This document shows, piece after piece, positions 26,637-34,640 of a DNA stretch of 64,000 nucleotides; within the stretch, counting starts at the first letter, position 1, and every line of letters begins with the position of its first letter. The stretch covers positions 19,885-83,884 of the forward strand of contig DATABS010000035.1 in NCBI GenBank assembly GCA_036259475.1. The letters are read 5' to 3'. Source of the stretch: ZC4RG17 sp036259475 (GTDB lineage: Bacteria > Actinomycetota > Acidimicrobiia > Spongiisociales > ZC4RG35). The notes beneath the pieces are model-generated. The model was not told the origin of the DNA, searched no databases, and was given only the letters and a program-made list of their open reading frames with translations. Position numbers and translations under genes: made by a program.

Positions 26637-27368
26637 GTGCGAGAGATCCTTTCAGACCTGGTGGCAGAACAGCAGTTCCTAGATCAGTCGCTCCAACGGA
26701 TCCCGATCAAGAACTGGGACAAGGTCACACCTTCAAAGCCTTGGACGGTTCGTGACACCATCAGCCACCTGGCGGACTTCGCCGAACTGGCTGCCGACGC
26801 CCTCGACGGGGGTGATCGCGTGAAGGAGTGGCAGACAGCCACCGATCTGGATGCGCTCCGCAACCGGGCAATCGCCAAAGGCCGCGGCATGCGTCCTCAG
26901 GATGTCATCGAGTGGTGGCGCGGTGGCCGCGCCAAGGTGATCGAGCCCCTCTCCCACATGTCCGAAGAGGATCGCGTGGAGTGGATCGAGGGGACGATGA
27001 GCGCCAAGACCTTCGCCACCTTCCGGCTGATGGAGACGTGGGCTCACGGCCTGGACATCTACGACGCCCTGTCGATCGAAGTCGAAGACACCACTCGCAT
27101 CCGCCACGTCTGCTGGCTCGGCTGGAAGACGCTTCCCTACGCCTTCAAGGCGGCGGGGCTGGATTACGCCCCGGTGCGCGTCGAGGTCATCGGCCCCGGA
27201 TACGCCAAGTGGGTCTACGGGTCCGACGACGCGCAAAACGTCATCAAGGGTTCGGCTTCCGACTGGGCCCGGATCGTGGTGCGGCGGGTCCCACCGGGCA
27301 AGACGCGCCTCAAGCTGACCGGTGAGCTGGCGGAAACGGCCCTAGAGGTGGCTCAAGCCTATCTCTGA
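26637..27368 (+). CDS. TIGR03084-family protein, DinB-like metal-binding fold
   Basis: The 243-aa protein begins LVAEQQFLDQSLQRIPIKNWDKVTPSKPWTVRDTISHLADFAELA, the N-terminal helix bundle of the DinB / mycothiol-dependent maleylpyruvate isomerase fold, and contains METWAHGLDIYDAL, the usual second His region. I recognise it as TIGR03084. Function is unknown; relatives bind a divalent metal with three His. The start is GTG 26637. TAGACT (26625-26630) lies 6 nt before it, so the message may be leaderless. It is followed by btpA-like and enoyl-CoA hydratase genes. Confidence 0.82.
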   Translation: MREILSDLVAEQQFLDQSLQRIPIKNWDKVTPSKPWTVRDTISHLADFAELAADALDGGDRVKEWQTATDLDALRNRAIAKGRGMRPQDVIEWWRGGRAKVIEPLSHMSEEDRVEWIEGTMSAKTFATFRLMETWAHGLDIYDALSIEVEDTTRIRHVCWLGWKTLPYAFKAAGLDYAPVRVEVIGPGYAKWVYGSDDAQNVIKGSASDWARIVVRRVPPGKTRLKLTGELAETALEVAQAYL

Positions 27369-27377
27369 GCGGCTCCA

Positions 27378-28175
27378 GTGACATCGCCGCGGCCGATTCC
27401 CCCGCTGGTGGGAATGGTCCACCTCGCACCCCTCCCCGGTTCGCCGCGTTACGGCGGATCGATGGCGGCGGTCGTGGATGATTCCGTTCAACGGGCGTCG
27501 ATCCTGTCCCAGGCCGGCTTCCAGGCTTTGATGGTCGAGAATTTCGGCGACGTCCCCTTCTTCGCCGAAGAGGTGCCTCCCGTCACGGTGGCGGCGATGA
27601 CCGCCTGCATCGCTGCCATCAGATCGGAGGTCGACTGCGTTCTGGGCGTAAACGTCCTGCGTAACGCGGCCCTCGCCGCGGTGGGCATCGCCGGGGCGAT
27701 AAAGGCTGAGCTGATCCGAGTCAACGTTCTCAGCGGTCGGATGACCACAGATCAAGGTCCTATCACCGGCCGGGCGGCCGAGGTCCTCCGAGCCGCCTCC
27801 GCCCTCGGCTCTCCGATGGCGGTGTGGGCGGACGTGTTCGTCAAGCACGCCACTCCCCCACCCGGGCTCACGATCGAGCAGGCTGCCGTCGATACATGGG
27901 AGCGGGGAGGAGCCGACGCCCTCATCATCTCCGGGTCAGGAACCGGGCACGCTCCAGACCTCGACCGCTTCGACGCGGTGCGCCGGGCGGTGCCGGCTGC
28001 CCCTCTCGTTGTCGGTTCCGGAGCGACTCCCGAGAACCTCAAGGAGCTGGCAGGACTGGTCGACCATGTCATCGTCGGTACTGCGCTGGAGGAGGAGGGG
28101 CGGCCGGGCGCTCCCATCGACCGGGTCCGGCTCGACCGCTTCATGACAGCCGCCTCGGGCGCGGGGTGGGTATGA
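27378..28175 (+). CDS. BtpA/SgcQ family TIM-barrel protein
   Basis: The 265-aa protein opens PPLVGMVHLAPLPGSPRYGG and contains QALMVENFGDVPF, LGVNVLRNAALAA, VFVKHATPP and ALIISGSGTGHAPDLD, the pattern of the BtpA family. In cyanobacteria BtpA is needed for photosystem I accumulation; in heterotrophs the role is unknown, and the fold suggests a phosphoribosyl-type enzyme. It starts at GTG 27378, 9 nt after the TIGR03084 gene, and its stop overlaps the next ATG by 4 nt, so three genes are coupled. Confidence 0.85.
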   Translation: MTSPRPIPPLVGMVHLAPLPGSPRYGGSMAAVVDDSVQRASILSQAGFQALMVENFGDVPFFAEEVPPVTVAAMTACIAAIRSEVDCVLGVNVLRNAALAAVGIAGAIKAELIRVNVLSGRMTTDQGPITGRAAEVLRAASALGSPMAVWADVFVKHATPPPGLTIEQAAVDTWERGGADALIISGSGTGHAPDLDRFDAVRRAVPAAPLVVGSGATPENLKELAGLVDHVIVGTALEEEGRPGAPIDRVRLDRFMTAASGAGWV

Positions 28176-28945
28176 GTTCCGAGACCCGGTTGAAGCGGGG
28201 CGATGGTTATGCCGTCCTCACTCTGGCCCGGCCCGACATCCGCAACGCCATCACCGGCGAGGAGATGCTCGGGGAAGTGATCGCCGCCCTGAACGACCCC
28301 GGAGCCGGGGTGCTCATCATCACCGGCGAGGGTTCGGCATTCTCGGCGGGCGGCAACGTGAAGCAGATGGCCGAAGCAGGCGGCATATTCGGCGGGACGC
28401 CACAAGAGATCTCCGAGAGCTATCGGAGCACGATCCAACAGTTGACCCGATCACTCCTCACGACCGACGTGGTCACCATCGCCGCCGTCAACGGGCCGGC
28501 GGTGGGCGCCGGCTTCGACCTGGTCCTTGGCTGCGACCTGCGCATTGGATCGACAGAGGCGTGGTTCGCCCATACCTTCGCGGAGCTAGGCATCGTGCCC
28601 GGCGACGGGGGCGCCTGGCTGCTGCCCCGAGTGGTCGGATGGCAGCGAGCGGCCGACATCGCCCTCACTGCCCGGCGGGTGCCCGCCGACGAAGCAGTAT
28701 CCCTGGACATCCTTCTCGAGACTGTCGAGCCTGACGAGCTGCTCGCCCGCGCTCGTGCCCTGGCCGAACAGATCGTGGCCAAGCCTTCCCATTCCGTGCG
28801 CTTGACCAAGCGGCTGCTCCGCCACGCCCGCAGCATGGATTTGGACGGATTCCTCGACCTCTCCGCCGCCTTCCAGGCCATGAGTCACGCCGAACCAGCC
28901 CATCGGGAGGCTCTCGCCCGCTATCTGGAACGCTGGAAGGCCTGA
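28172..28945 (+). CDS. Enoyl-CoA hydratase/isomerase family protein
   Basis: The 257-aa crotonase-fold protein has GEGSAFSAGGNVKQM (first oxyanion segment), IAAVNGPAVGAGFDLVLGCDLRI (second) and AELGIVPGDGGAWLLPRVVG. The usual catalytic Glu of the PExxxG-type motif is replaced by the AELGIVPGDGG variant, so the exact reaction is uncertain; beta-oxidation of a short or branched acyl-CoA is plausible. The ATG overlaps the BtpA stop (ATGA). The region downstream carries a short direct repeat. Confidence 0.9.
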   Translation: MSSETRLKRGDGYAVLTLARPDIRNAITGEEMLGEVIAALNDPGAGVLIITGEGSAFSAGGNVKQMAEAGGIFGGTPQEISESYRSTIQQLTRSLLTTDVVTIAAVNGPAVGAGFDLVLGCDLRIGSTEAWFAHTFAELGIVPGDGGAWLLPRVVGWQRAADIALTARRVPADEAVSLDILLETVEPDELLARARALAEQIVAKPSHSVRLTKRLLRHARSMDLDGFLDLSAAFQAMSHAEPAHREALARYLERWKA

Positions 28946-28955
28946 CCGCAGCCCG

Positions 28956-29000
28956 TTCTTCGGACGGTGGTGATCGGTAAATCCCTTCTTCGGACGGTGG
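28956..29000. repeat. 15-bp direct repeat TTCTTCGGACGGTGG, 30-bp period
   Basis: Two exact copies (28956-28970 and 28986-29000) lie in the gap between two convergent genes. No gene is visible in this stretch. Confidence 0.85.
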
Positions 29001-29071
29001 CGCCCGGAGAGCGACTGCGGGCATCCAATGAAGGGGTGAGGCGTTGGCCAAGGCCCAAAGAACCGACGCGG

Positions 29072-29662
29072 TCAGCGACTGAGGAGGGTGACGGTGGGAA
29101 GTCGATCGGAGGCGGCAATGACGTTGAACGCCTCGACCACCAACGGGTCGAACTGCGAGCCGGCGTAGAGGTTGATCTCCTCGGACGCCATTTCCGCCGG
29201 GAGCGCCGGCTGGTACGAGCGGTGGCTCACCATGGCGTCGAATGCGTCGGCAACCAGCACGATTCGGGCGAGCAACGGAATCTCCTCTGCTGCCAGGCCG
29301 AAGGGGTACCCGTTCCCGTCGTAGCGCTCGTGGTGATAGAGGATGGCCTCGGAAACCCCACGGTCGAAGCGATCGACCGTCATCGCGAACCCGAGTTCGG
29401 GATGACGGCGCATGTGCTCCAACTCGCCGGAGTCGAGCGGGCCCGGCTTGGATAGGATCGCCGGATCCACATGGACCTTGCCTACGTCGTGGAGGACGCC
29501 GACGAGGCCCAAACGGGCGATGTCGGTCTCGTCCAGGTCGAGAGTGCGTCCCAGGAGGACCGAGAGGTCCGCCACGCGATGCACATGGCCGTGGAGGTCC
29601 TCCACGATGTGCTCCATTGCGCGGAGCAAGTCATCCCTGGCGAGATTATGACGCGGTGTCAT
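29072..29662 (-). CDS. Stand-alone HD-GYP domain phosphohydrolase
   Basis: The 196-aa protein is essentially one HD-GYP domain: LVGVLHDVGKVHVDPAIL holds the HD metal pair and HHERYDGNGYPFGLAAEEIPLLARIVLVADAFDAM holds the GYP-type signature, here GNGYP. HD-GYP enzymes hydrolyse cyclic di-GMP or related cyclic dinucleotides. No receiver or sensor domain is attached, so its input is unknown. It converges with the enoyl-CoA hydratase operon. Confidence 0.9.
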   Translation of the reverse strand: MTPRHNLARDDLLRAMEHIVEDLHGHVHRVADLSVLLGRTLDLDETDIARLGLVGVLHDVGKVHVDPAILSKPGPLDSGELEHMRRHPELGFAMTVDRFDRGVSEAILYHHERYDGNGYPFGLAAEEIPLLARIVLVADAFDAMVSHRSYQPALPAEMASEEINLYAGSQFDPLVVEAFNVIAASDRLPTVTLLSR

Positions 29663-29850
29663 TGGTTTCCGTTTTGAACGCGTAATGGCATGCTGAAGAC
29701 CCCACAGAATGATCGTCCACTCATTGATTCTGATCCATAGGGCGACGGACCCAAGGGATTTCGGGTATTGCCCCGTTGGGAGGTCCTGCTACCCGGGACA
29801 ATCCCTCTGGCTTGTGGCGTGAGTCGAATCTGCGAATAGCCTCATTCCTG

Positions 29851-31053
29851 ATGGTCACTCCTAAGATAACCGTGCGGGCAGGTCATCCCGATTTCCTCGA
29901 TCTTCCGTGGGAGCGATCTCTGGCAGGTTGGGACGAGCCGCGACTCGTGGATCTCCCCAAAGGCATCTCTCGCCATACAGTCCGATTCATCGAGGCAGCG
30001 GAAGCCATCTACGCGATCAAGGAACTCCCCGAGCGGGCCGCACGCAACGACTTCGAGGTTCTCCGCCATCTGGAGGACCTCTCCGCCCCCGCGGTGCGAC
30101 CGGTGGGCCTCGTCACCGGGCGCAGCCCGGATCGCCATGACGAGCGCTCGGCCGCACTCATCACCCTCTATGAGTCGTTCTCATTCTCATATCGCGAGCT
30201 CCTGCAAGGTCCGGGTTTCGGGGCGAACCGCAGCCGGATGCTCGACGCGATGGCCTACCTGCTGGTTCGGCTCCACCTCGCCGGGTGCTTTTGGGGCGAC
30301 TGCTCCCTTTCCAATGTGCTGTACCGCTGGGATGCCGACACGATCGAGACGCTGATGGTCGACGCCGAGACGGCCTCGATCCACGTCGGCGGCCTGACAG
30401 ACGGCCAGCGTGCGGAGGACGTGAGCATCATGATCGAGAACGTCGCCGGGGGGATGGCCGACATCGCTTCCCAGGCCGGCACCGACCTGTCGGGGGCGGA
30501 TCTGGCGATGGGAGAGGAGATCGCGGGCCGGTATGAGGATCTGTGGCAGGAACTGGTCGATGAGGAATCGATCGGACCTGATGAGCGATATCGCATCGCC
30601 GAACGTATGGCCCGGATCAACGCCCTCGGCTTCGACGTCGAACAGGTCGACCTGATCCCGGATGGCGCCGATGGCGGGAAGCTGCGTTTCAGGTTGAAGC
30701 TCGGCGGCCGCACTTTCCACTCCAACCGACTCCGGGATCTGACCGGAGTCCACGCCCTCGAGAACCAGGCTCGTCAGATCCTCTCGGACCTGTATTACTT
30801 CCAGGCGCACGAAGGTGGAACCACGTCGACACTGAAAGACATCTCAGCGATGCGGTGGAGGGTGACGGAATTCGAGCCGACCGTCACAGCCTTGAGCGAC
30901 ATGGACGAGGTGAACGACCCGATTCAGGCCTACACCGATGTGCTGCACCACCGTTACATCATGGCCACGGAACAGGGACGTGACATTTCGACCGACGAGG
31001 CGCTGGACGACTGGGTGGCGAGCGGTCGGCCGGGTTATCCCCCGCCGGGATGA
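29851..31053 (+). CDS. DUF4032 protein with lipopolysaccharide-kinase-like fold
   Basis: The 400-aa product has a kinase-like N-terminal domain: VRFIEAAEAIYAIKELPERAARNDFEVLRHLE (lysine and helix C-like segment), LHLAGCFWGDCSLSNVLYRWDADTIETLMVDAETA (catalytic-loop-like WGDCSLSN and metal-binding D-A-E). The C-terminal half (HPYQ-type replaced here by ENQARQILSDLYYFQ) is the DUF4032 part. Target unknown. I use ATG 29851 because family similarity begins at TVRAGHPDFLDLPW; upstream in-frame codons have no support, and no clear ribosome binding site is visible. Confidence 0.8.
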   Translation: MVTPKITVRAGHPDFLDLPWERSLAGWDEPRLVDLPKGISRHTVRFIEAAEAIYAIKELPERAARNDFEVLRHLEDLSAPAVRPVGLVTGRSPDRHDERSAALITLYESFSFSYRELLQGPGFGANRSRMLDAMAYLLVRLHLAGCFWGDCSLSNVLYRWDADTIETLMVDAETASIHVGGLTDGQRAEDVSIMIENVAGGMADIASQAGTDLSGADLAMGEEIAGRYEDLWQELVDEESIGPDERYRIAERMARINALGFDVEQVDLIPDGADGGKLRFRLKLGGRTFHSNRLRDLTGVHALENQARQILSDLYYFQAHEGGTTSTLKDISAMRWRVTEFEPTVTALSDMDEVNDPIQAYTDVLHHRYIMATEQGRDISTDEALDDWVASGRPGYPPPG

Positions 31054-31118
31054 CGTCTCGAAGAACGGATCGGGGCGTTTGCGAGGTCGAGTACCTGAGA
31101 CATTGACCTCTCGGAGCC

Positions 31119-31631
31119 TCAATGGCCGCCGCGCTTTACTCCTCCGTATTTCATCCGGGTATCCGAAATGGCCGCGGCCCTCGTGTCTTCGTCTTCCGGA
31201 TCTGAGCCGGCGGCCACGATCTCTCCGATGAAGAGGGTGTGGGTTCCGAGATCGAGAGACTGGCGGACTTCACACTCGAACCAGGCGATGGCCTCAGCGA
31301 AGATCGGGGCGCCCGTCTCACCCTCGCGGACCGGGCGGCCGTTGAGCGTCGTGTCTTCCTTCTCCGCCGGTTTCGAGAACTTGACGAATACCTTGGTGTC
31401 GTCCGCCGACCACAGATTCACCGAGAAGACGCCGGACTCGGATATCAGCCGGTGAGTCACCGCCTTGTTGTCCACCCCGATACCGACGAGAACCGGCTCC
31501 ATCGACAGCTGGGTGACCCACGACGTCGTCATCCCGTTCCACGTGTCGCCCGATCGCGAACCGACGAGGGTAAGGGCGTTGGGAATCCTCCAGGTCACCT
31601 GGTTGACGATTTCTGGGCTGAGCTCCGGCAC
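31119..31631 (-). CDS. Flavin reductase family protein
   Basis: The 170-aa protein belongs to the FMN-binding split-barrel family: ALTLVGSRSGDTWNGMTTSWVTQLSMEPVLVGIGV is the conserved first half, and SGVFSVNLW follows. It probably reduces flavin or binds FMN. I prefer GTG 31631 (begins MPELSPEIVNQVTW), because the longer in-frame start at 31751 would overlap the divergent universal stress gene by 62 nt. It is a distant paralogue of the gene at 4114-4635. Confidence 0.85.
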   Translation of the reverse strand: MPELSPEIVNQVTWRIPNALTLVGSRSGDTWNGMTTSWVTQLSMEPVLVGIGVDNKAVTHRLISESGVFSVNLWSADDTKVFVKFSKPAEKEDTTLNGRPVREGETGAPIFAEAIAWFECEVRQSLDLGTHTLFIGEIVAAGSDPEDEDTRAAAISDTRMKYGGVKRGGH

Positions 31632-31689
31632 GACGGGGTCCGATCTTCGACGCTGATCTCCTGCCGCCCACCCTAACCTGGAGCCGATT

Positions 31690-32193
31690 TTGAGGATTCT
31701 CATCGCCACGACCGGGGTGCTGCCGCCCGTACCGGTCGCCGACCTGTGCAAGCGGCTGGGCGGCGACGACGGCGCTTACTCCGTCATGACCGTCATCCGG
31801 GTGCCCCGCACCTTCCTCGACGCGCTCGACGACGAGGACCGGCGGTCGTTGCTGGCCGACGACGAGCGGGGCGACCCGGAGGCCAAGGCGTCGGCCTACC
31901 TCGAAGAACGCGGCCGCCGCGCTGTGGAGCCCATAATCGCCGCCCTCAACGCCGCCGGCCTGGAAGCCACTGTTCGCTTCGTGGAAGGCGACGACCCGGC
32001 GCAGGCGATCATCCACACGGCGGAAGACTTCGGGGCCGACATGCTGGTGATGGGTGCCACCCGCCGATTGTTCACCGAAGAAGCGTGGAGGAGCGTCTCC
32101 TCGCGGGTGATGGAGCAGTCGCAGCGGCCGATCCTGCTGGTGCCCGGACCGCGTCTCGAGGACACGTTCGAGATTCCCCGCCTCGAAATCTGA
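31690..32193 (+). CDS. Universal stress protein family
   Basis: The 167-aa protein begins ILIATTGVLPPVPVADLC and ends ADMLVMGATRRLFTEEAWRSVSSRVMEQSQRPILLVPG, the C-terminal USP signature. The usual nucleotide-binding G-2x-G-9x-G(S/T) run is degenerate (GATRRLF...), so ATP binding is doubtful. It starts at TTG 31690. Its stop codon forms the left foot of the long hairpin at 32191-32263. Confidence 0.72.
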   Translation: MRILIATTGVLPPVPVADLCKRLGGDDGAYSVMTVIRVPRTFLDALDDEDRRSLLADDERGDPEAKASAYLEERGRRAVEPIIAALNAAGLEATVRFVEGDDPAQAIIHTAEDFGADMLVMGATRRLFTEEAWRSVSSRVMEQSQRPILLVPGPRLEDTFEIPRLEI

Positions 32194-32200
32194 CAAAACC

Positions 32201-32254
32201 CCGTTTTCGCGCACCAAATGCACGCCAGAGCGTGCAAATCGTGCGCGAAAACGG
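32201..32254. terminator. Long intergenic hairpin (14-bp perfect outer stem)
   Basis: CCGTTTTCGCGCAC (32201-32214) pairs perfectly with GTGCGCGAAAACGG (32241-32254). An inner stem GCACGC/GCGTGC (32220-32225, 32230-32235) with loop CAGA sits inside, and outer TGACAA/TTGTCA arms (32191-32196, 32258-32263) extend the symmetry. It could end transcription of the USP gene, though there is no clean T tract, or act as an operator for the promoter that follows. Confidence 0.7.
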
Positions 32255-32257
32255 TTC

Positions 32258-32280
32258 TTGTCACACCCGGTCCGTAGGTT
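32258..32280 (+). promoter_or_regulatory. PafBC/RecA-NDp-type promoter for the 32288 gene
   Basis: TTGTCA (32258-32263), CAC, eight bases, then TAGGTT (32275-32280) fit TTGTCR-N3-N8-TAnnnT, the same form as the recA proximal promoter. The ATG follows after 7 nt, implying a leaderless message. The 28 bases from 32254 match 24 of 28 at 46327-46354. Confidence 0.7.
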
Positions 32281-32287
32281 CGCCGGC

Positions 32288-32659
32288 ATGCAACACATTC
32301 AAGCCCAGGGAAGCTGCCGCCACGAGATGTCCCACTGGGGGCGGACCGCCATCGTGGCGTGTCGGGAATGCGGTTTGCTTCAGTTCTTCGGGCCCCGCGG
32401 GCCCCTCGACCCGGCGGAAGGCATGGCGGCGTTGTTCGGCAACTACGACCTCGTCGGGCCGCTCACGGCCGTGGGAGCGCCGGCGCCTCGAGTGCTGGCT
32501 TACCGCCCCAACCAGGCCGGCAAGGGTGCGCTCGCGCTTCTCCCTCCGGCCTGCTGGCTGGCCGTAGGAGATGAGTTGTGGGTAGCCTCGGACGGCCAGG
32601 CCCTGCTCCTCGCCACGCCCAACCAGCTCATGGTCGACAATCTCACCCGGGGGGCATGA
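32288..32659 (+). CDS. Small putative zinc-ribbon protein, predicted DNA-damage-inducible
   Basis: The 123-aa product (begins MQHIQAQGSCRHEMSHWG) has C10, H12/H16, C25 and C28 in the pattern CxH...CxxC, which could bind one zinc, followed by a hydrophobic beta-rich half (ALALLPPACWLAVGDELWVASDGQALLLA). I do not recognise the family. A PafBC-type promoter ends 7 nt before the ATG, so it is probably induced by DNA damage independently of LexA. Its 3' end overlaps the convergent ABC gene by 17 nt. Codon third positions are GC-rich like its neighbours. Confidence 0.6.
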   Translation: MQHIQAQGSCRHEMSHWGRTAIVACRECGLLQFFGPRGPLDPAEGMAALFGNYDLVGPLTAVGAPAPRVLAYRPNQAGKGALALLPPACWLAVGDELWVASDGQALLLATPNQLMVDNLTRGA

Positions 32660-34568
32660 CGAGGCGGGGCGGTTCCGGCTCTTCGGCCTCCGGGCCATTG
32701 AACTGCGTGTCGTACAGGAGCCGGTAGAGGCCTCCGGCGGCAAGCAACTCCACATGACTCCCCGCTTCGACCAGGCGACCTTGATCCAGGACGAGAATCT
32801 GGTCTGCTGCCCGCACCGTCGACAGCCGGTGGGCGATGACGATCGCCGTCCTTCCCTCCATCAGCCGCTCGAGTGCCTCCTGGATCAGTGACTCCGAGCG
32901 GGAATCGAGATGCGAGGTCGCTTCGTCCAGGATCAGAATGCGAGGGTCCTTGAGGATGACTCGGGCGATGGCCAGGCGTTGCTTCTCCCCACCCGACAGC
33001 CGGTAGCCCCTCTCCCCCACCACCGTCTCGAAGCCGTTGGGCAGCCCCGCCACCAAGTCGAAGATGTTTGCGGCTCGGGCCGCCCACTCGAGCTCTTCAT
33101 CCGTGGCATCCGGCCGGGCGTAGCGCAGATTGGCGGCGATCGTGTCGTGGAAGAGGTACGTCTCCTGAGTCACGACGCCGATCGAGGAGGCCAAAGTCTC
33201 GAGCGACAACCGGCGCACGTCCTCGCCGTCGATGGTCACGCGTCCGCTCGTCACGTCATACAGGCGCGGAATGAGATACGAGATCGTCGTCTTGCCAGCC
33301 CCGGAGGGTCCCACCAGCGCGGTGAGGGAACCGGGCGGAGCCGTGAAACTCACGTCTCGTAGAGCCCACGTCCGTGTCTCCGCAATCGTCGGCATCTCGA
33401 GTTCGACCCCCGCGTCCCGCCATCTCTTCACAGCGGCCAACCCCTCGGGCCCTTCACCGCCATAACGGAAGCTGACGTCCTCGAATGAGACCTCACCGGA
33501 GACCTCGTCGAGGACAACCGGATCGACCGGTTCGGGGATATCGGTCTCCAGATCGAGGACCTCGAAGACCCTCTCGAAAGAGACCAGCGAGGTGGCGAAC
33601 TCCACCCGGCTGTTCGACAGGCCAGACAGGGGGCCGTAGAGCTGGGTCAACAACATCGAGAACATGACCACGACCTCAAGTTCGAGGCGGCCCTGGATCA
33701 CCAGCCACCCGCCCAACCAGAAGATGCCCGCCGTTCCTACGGCGCTGACCAGGCCCAGCGCGGCAAAGAACCATCGCCCCACCATGGCACGCCGGACACC
33801 CAGATCGCGAACAGCAGCCGCTTCGGTCTCGAATCGCGCCAGTTCGGCGTCCCTGCGACCGAAAAGCCTCACGAGAAGGGCGCCGCTCACGTTGAAGGCC
33901 TCCTGGAGGATGCCTGACATCACGGCGTTCCTCTCCATCTGCGCCTCGGTCACACGCCGCAAGACGCGGGCGACCCGGCGGGCGGGAAGGATGAACAGCG
34001 GTAGGGCGGCCAACGACAGGAGCGTGAGCCTCCAGTCGGCCCCGAGCATCACGACGAGGGCGGCCACCACAGCCACGAAGTTGGAGACGATCGTGACGAA
34101 GGTGCCGGTGATGGCCTGTTGGGCACCGACCACGTCACTGTTGAGCCGGTTCATCAGCTCTCCCGTCTTCGTCGCGGTGAAAAAACGCAGCGACATCCGG
34201 GAGAGGTGCTCGAAGAGCTGGCGGCGGAGATCGAATATGATTCCCTCCCCGGCTTTGGAGGACCACCACCGCTGCACGACGCCGACGAGCGCCGAAACGA
34301 CCGGCACCAGCACCATGCCGACTCCCAGCAGTGTCAAGAGCCCTACGTCGCGCTCCGGGATGGCGTCGCCGATCAGATAGCGAACCAGGATCGGTGGCAC
34401 GACACCCAGACCGCTCACCACGAGAACGGTGAGGAGTACGCCTAGGAGATAGCCGCGGTAAGGACCGGCGTACGACCACACCCGCTTGAGCAAGGCGCGG
34501 TCGACCGAAGGACGATCCTGGTCCTCGTCATAACGGATATAGCTGTACCAGCCTCCACCGTGAAACAG
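32643..34568 (-). CDS. ABC transporter, fused permease and ATPase (exporter type); probable CTG start
   Basis: The protein has six membrane segments in the first 320 residues, then a nucleotide-binding domain with Walker A LVGPSGAGKTTISYL, Q-loop VVTQETYLF, signature LSGGEKQRLAIARVIL, and Walker B ILILDEATSHLD. It would act as a homo- or heterodimeric exporter of unknown substrate. The first ATG/GTG/TTG in frame is TTG 34491-34493, but the 25 codons before it encode FHGGGWYSYIRYDEDQDRPSVDRA, a segment I recognise at the N-terminus of this family. A CTG at 34568 with GAGAGG at 7-nt spacing is the likely start. Confidence 0.9.
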   Translation of the reverse strand: MFHGGGWYSYIRYDEDQDRPSVDRALLKRVWSYAGPYRGYLLGVLLTVLVVSGLGVVPPILVRYLIGDAIPERDVGLLTLLGVGMVLVPVVSALVGVVQRWWSSKAGEGIIFDLRRQLFEHLSRMSLRFFTATKTGELMNRLNSDVVGAQQAITGTFVTIVSNFVAVVAALVVMLGADWRLTLLSLAALPLFILPARRVARVLRRVTEAQMERNAVMSGILQEAFNVSGALLVRLFGRRDAELARFETEAAAVRDLGVRRAMVGRWFFAALGLVSAVGTAGIFWLGGWLVIQGRLELEVVVMFSMLLTQLYGPLSGLSNSRVEFATSLVSFERVFEVLDLETDIPEPVDPVVLDEVSGEVSFEDVSFRYGGEGPEGLAAVKRWRDAGVELEMPTIAETRTWALRDVSFTAPPGSLTALVGPSGAGKTTISYLIPRLYDVTSGRVTIDGEDVRRLSLETLASSIGVVTQETYLFHDTIAANLRYARPDATDEELEWAARAANIFDLVAGLPNGFETVVGERGYRLSGGEKQRLAIARVILKDPRILILDEATSHLDSRSESLIQEALERLMEGRTAIVIAHRLSTVRAADQILVLDQGRLVEAGSHVELLAAGGLYRLLYDTQFNGPEAEEPEPPRLVMPPG

Positions 34569-34640
34569 CCGTCGACCTCTCTTCGCGGGTCGACCAGCCT
34601 ATCGCCGACCGCGGTTTTTGGGGATACGACGATGCGTGCC

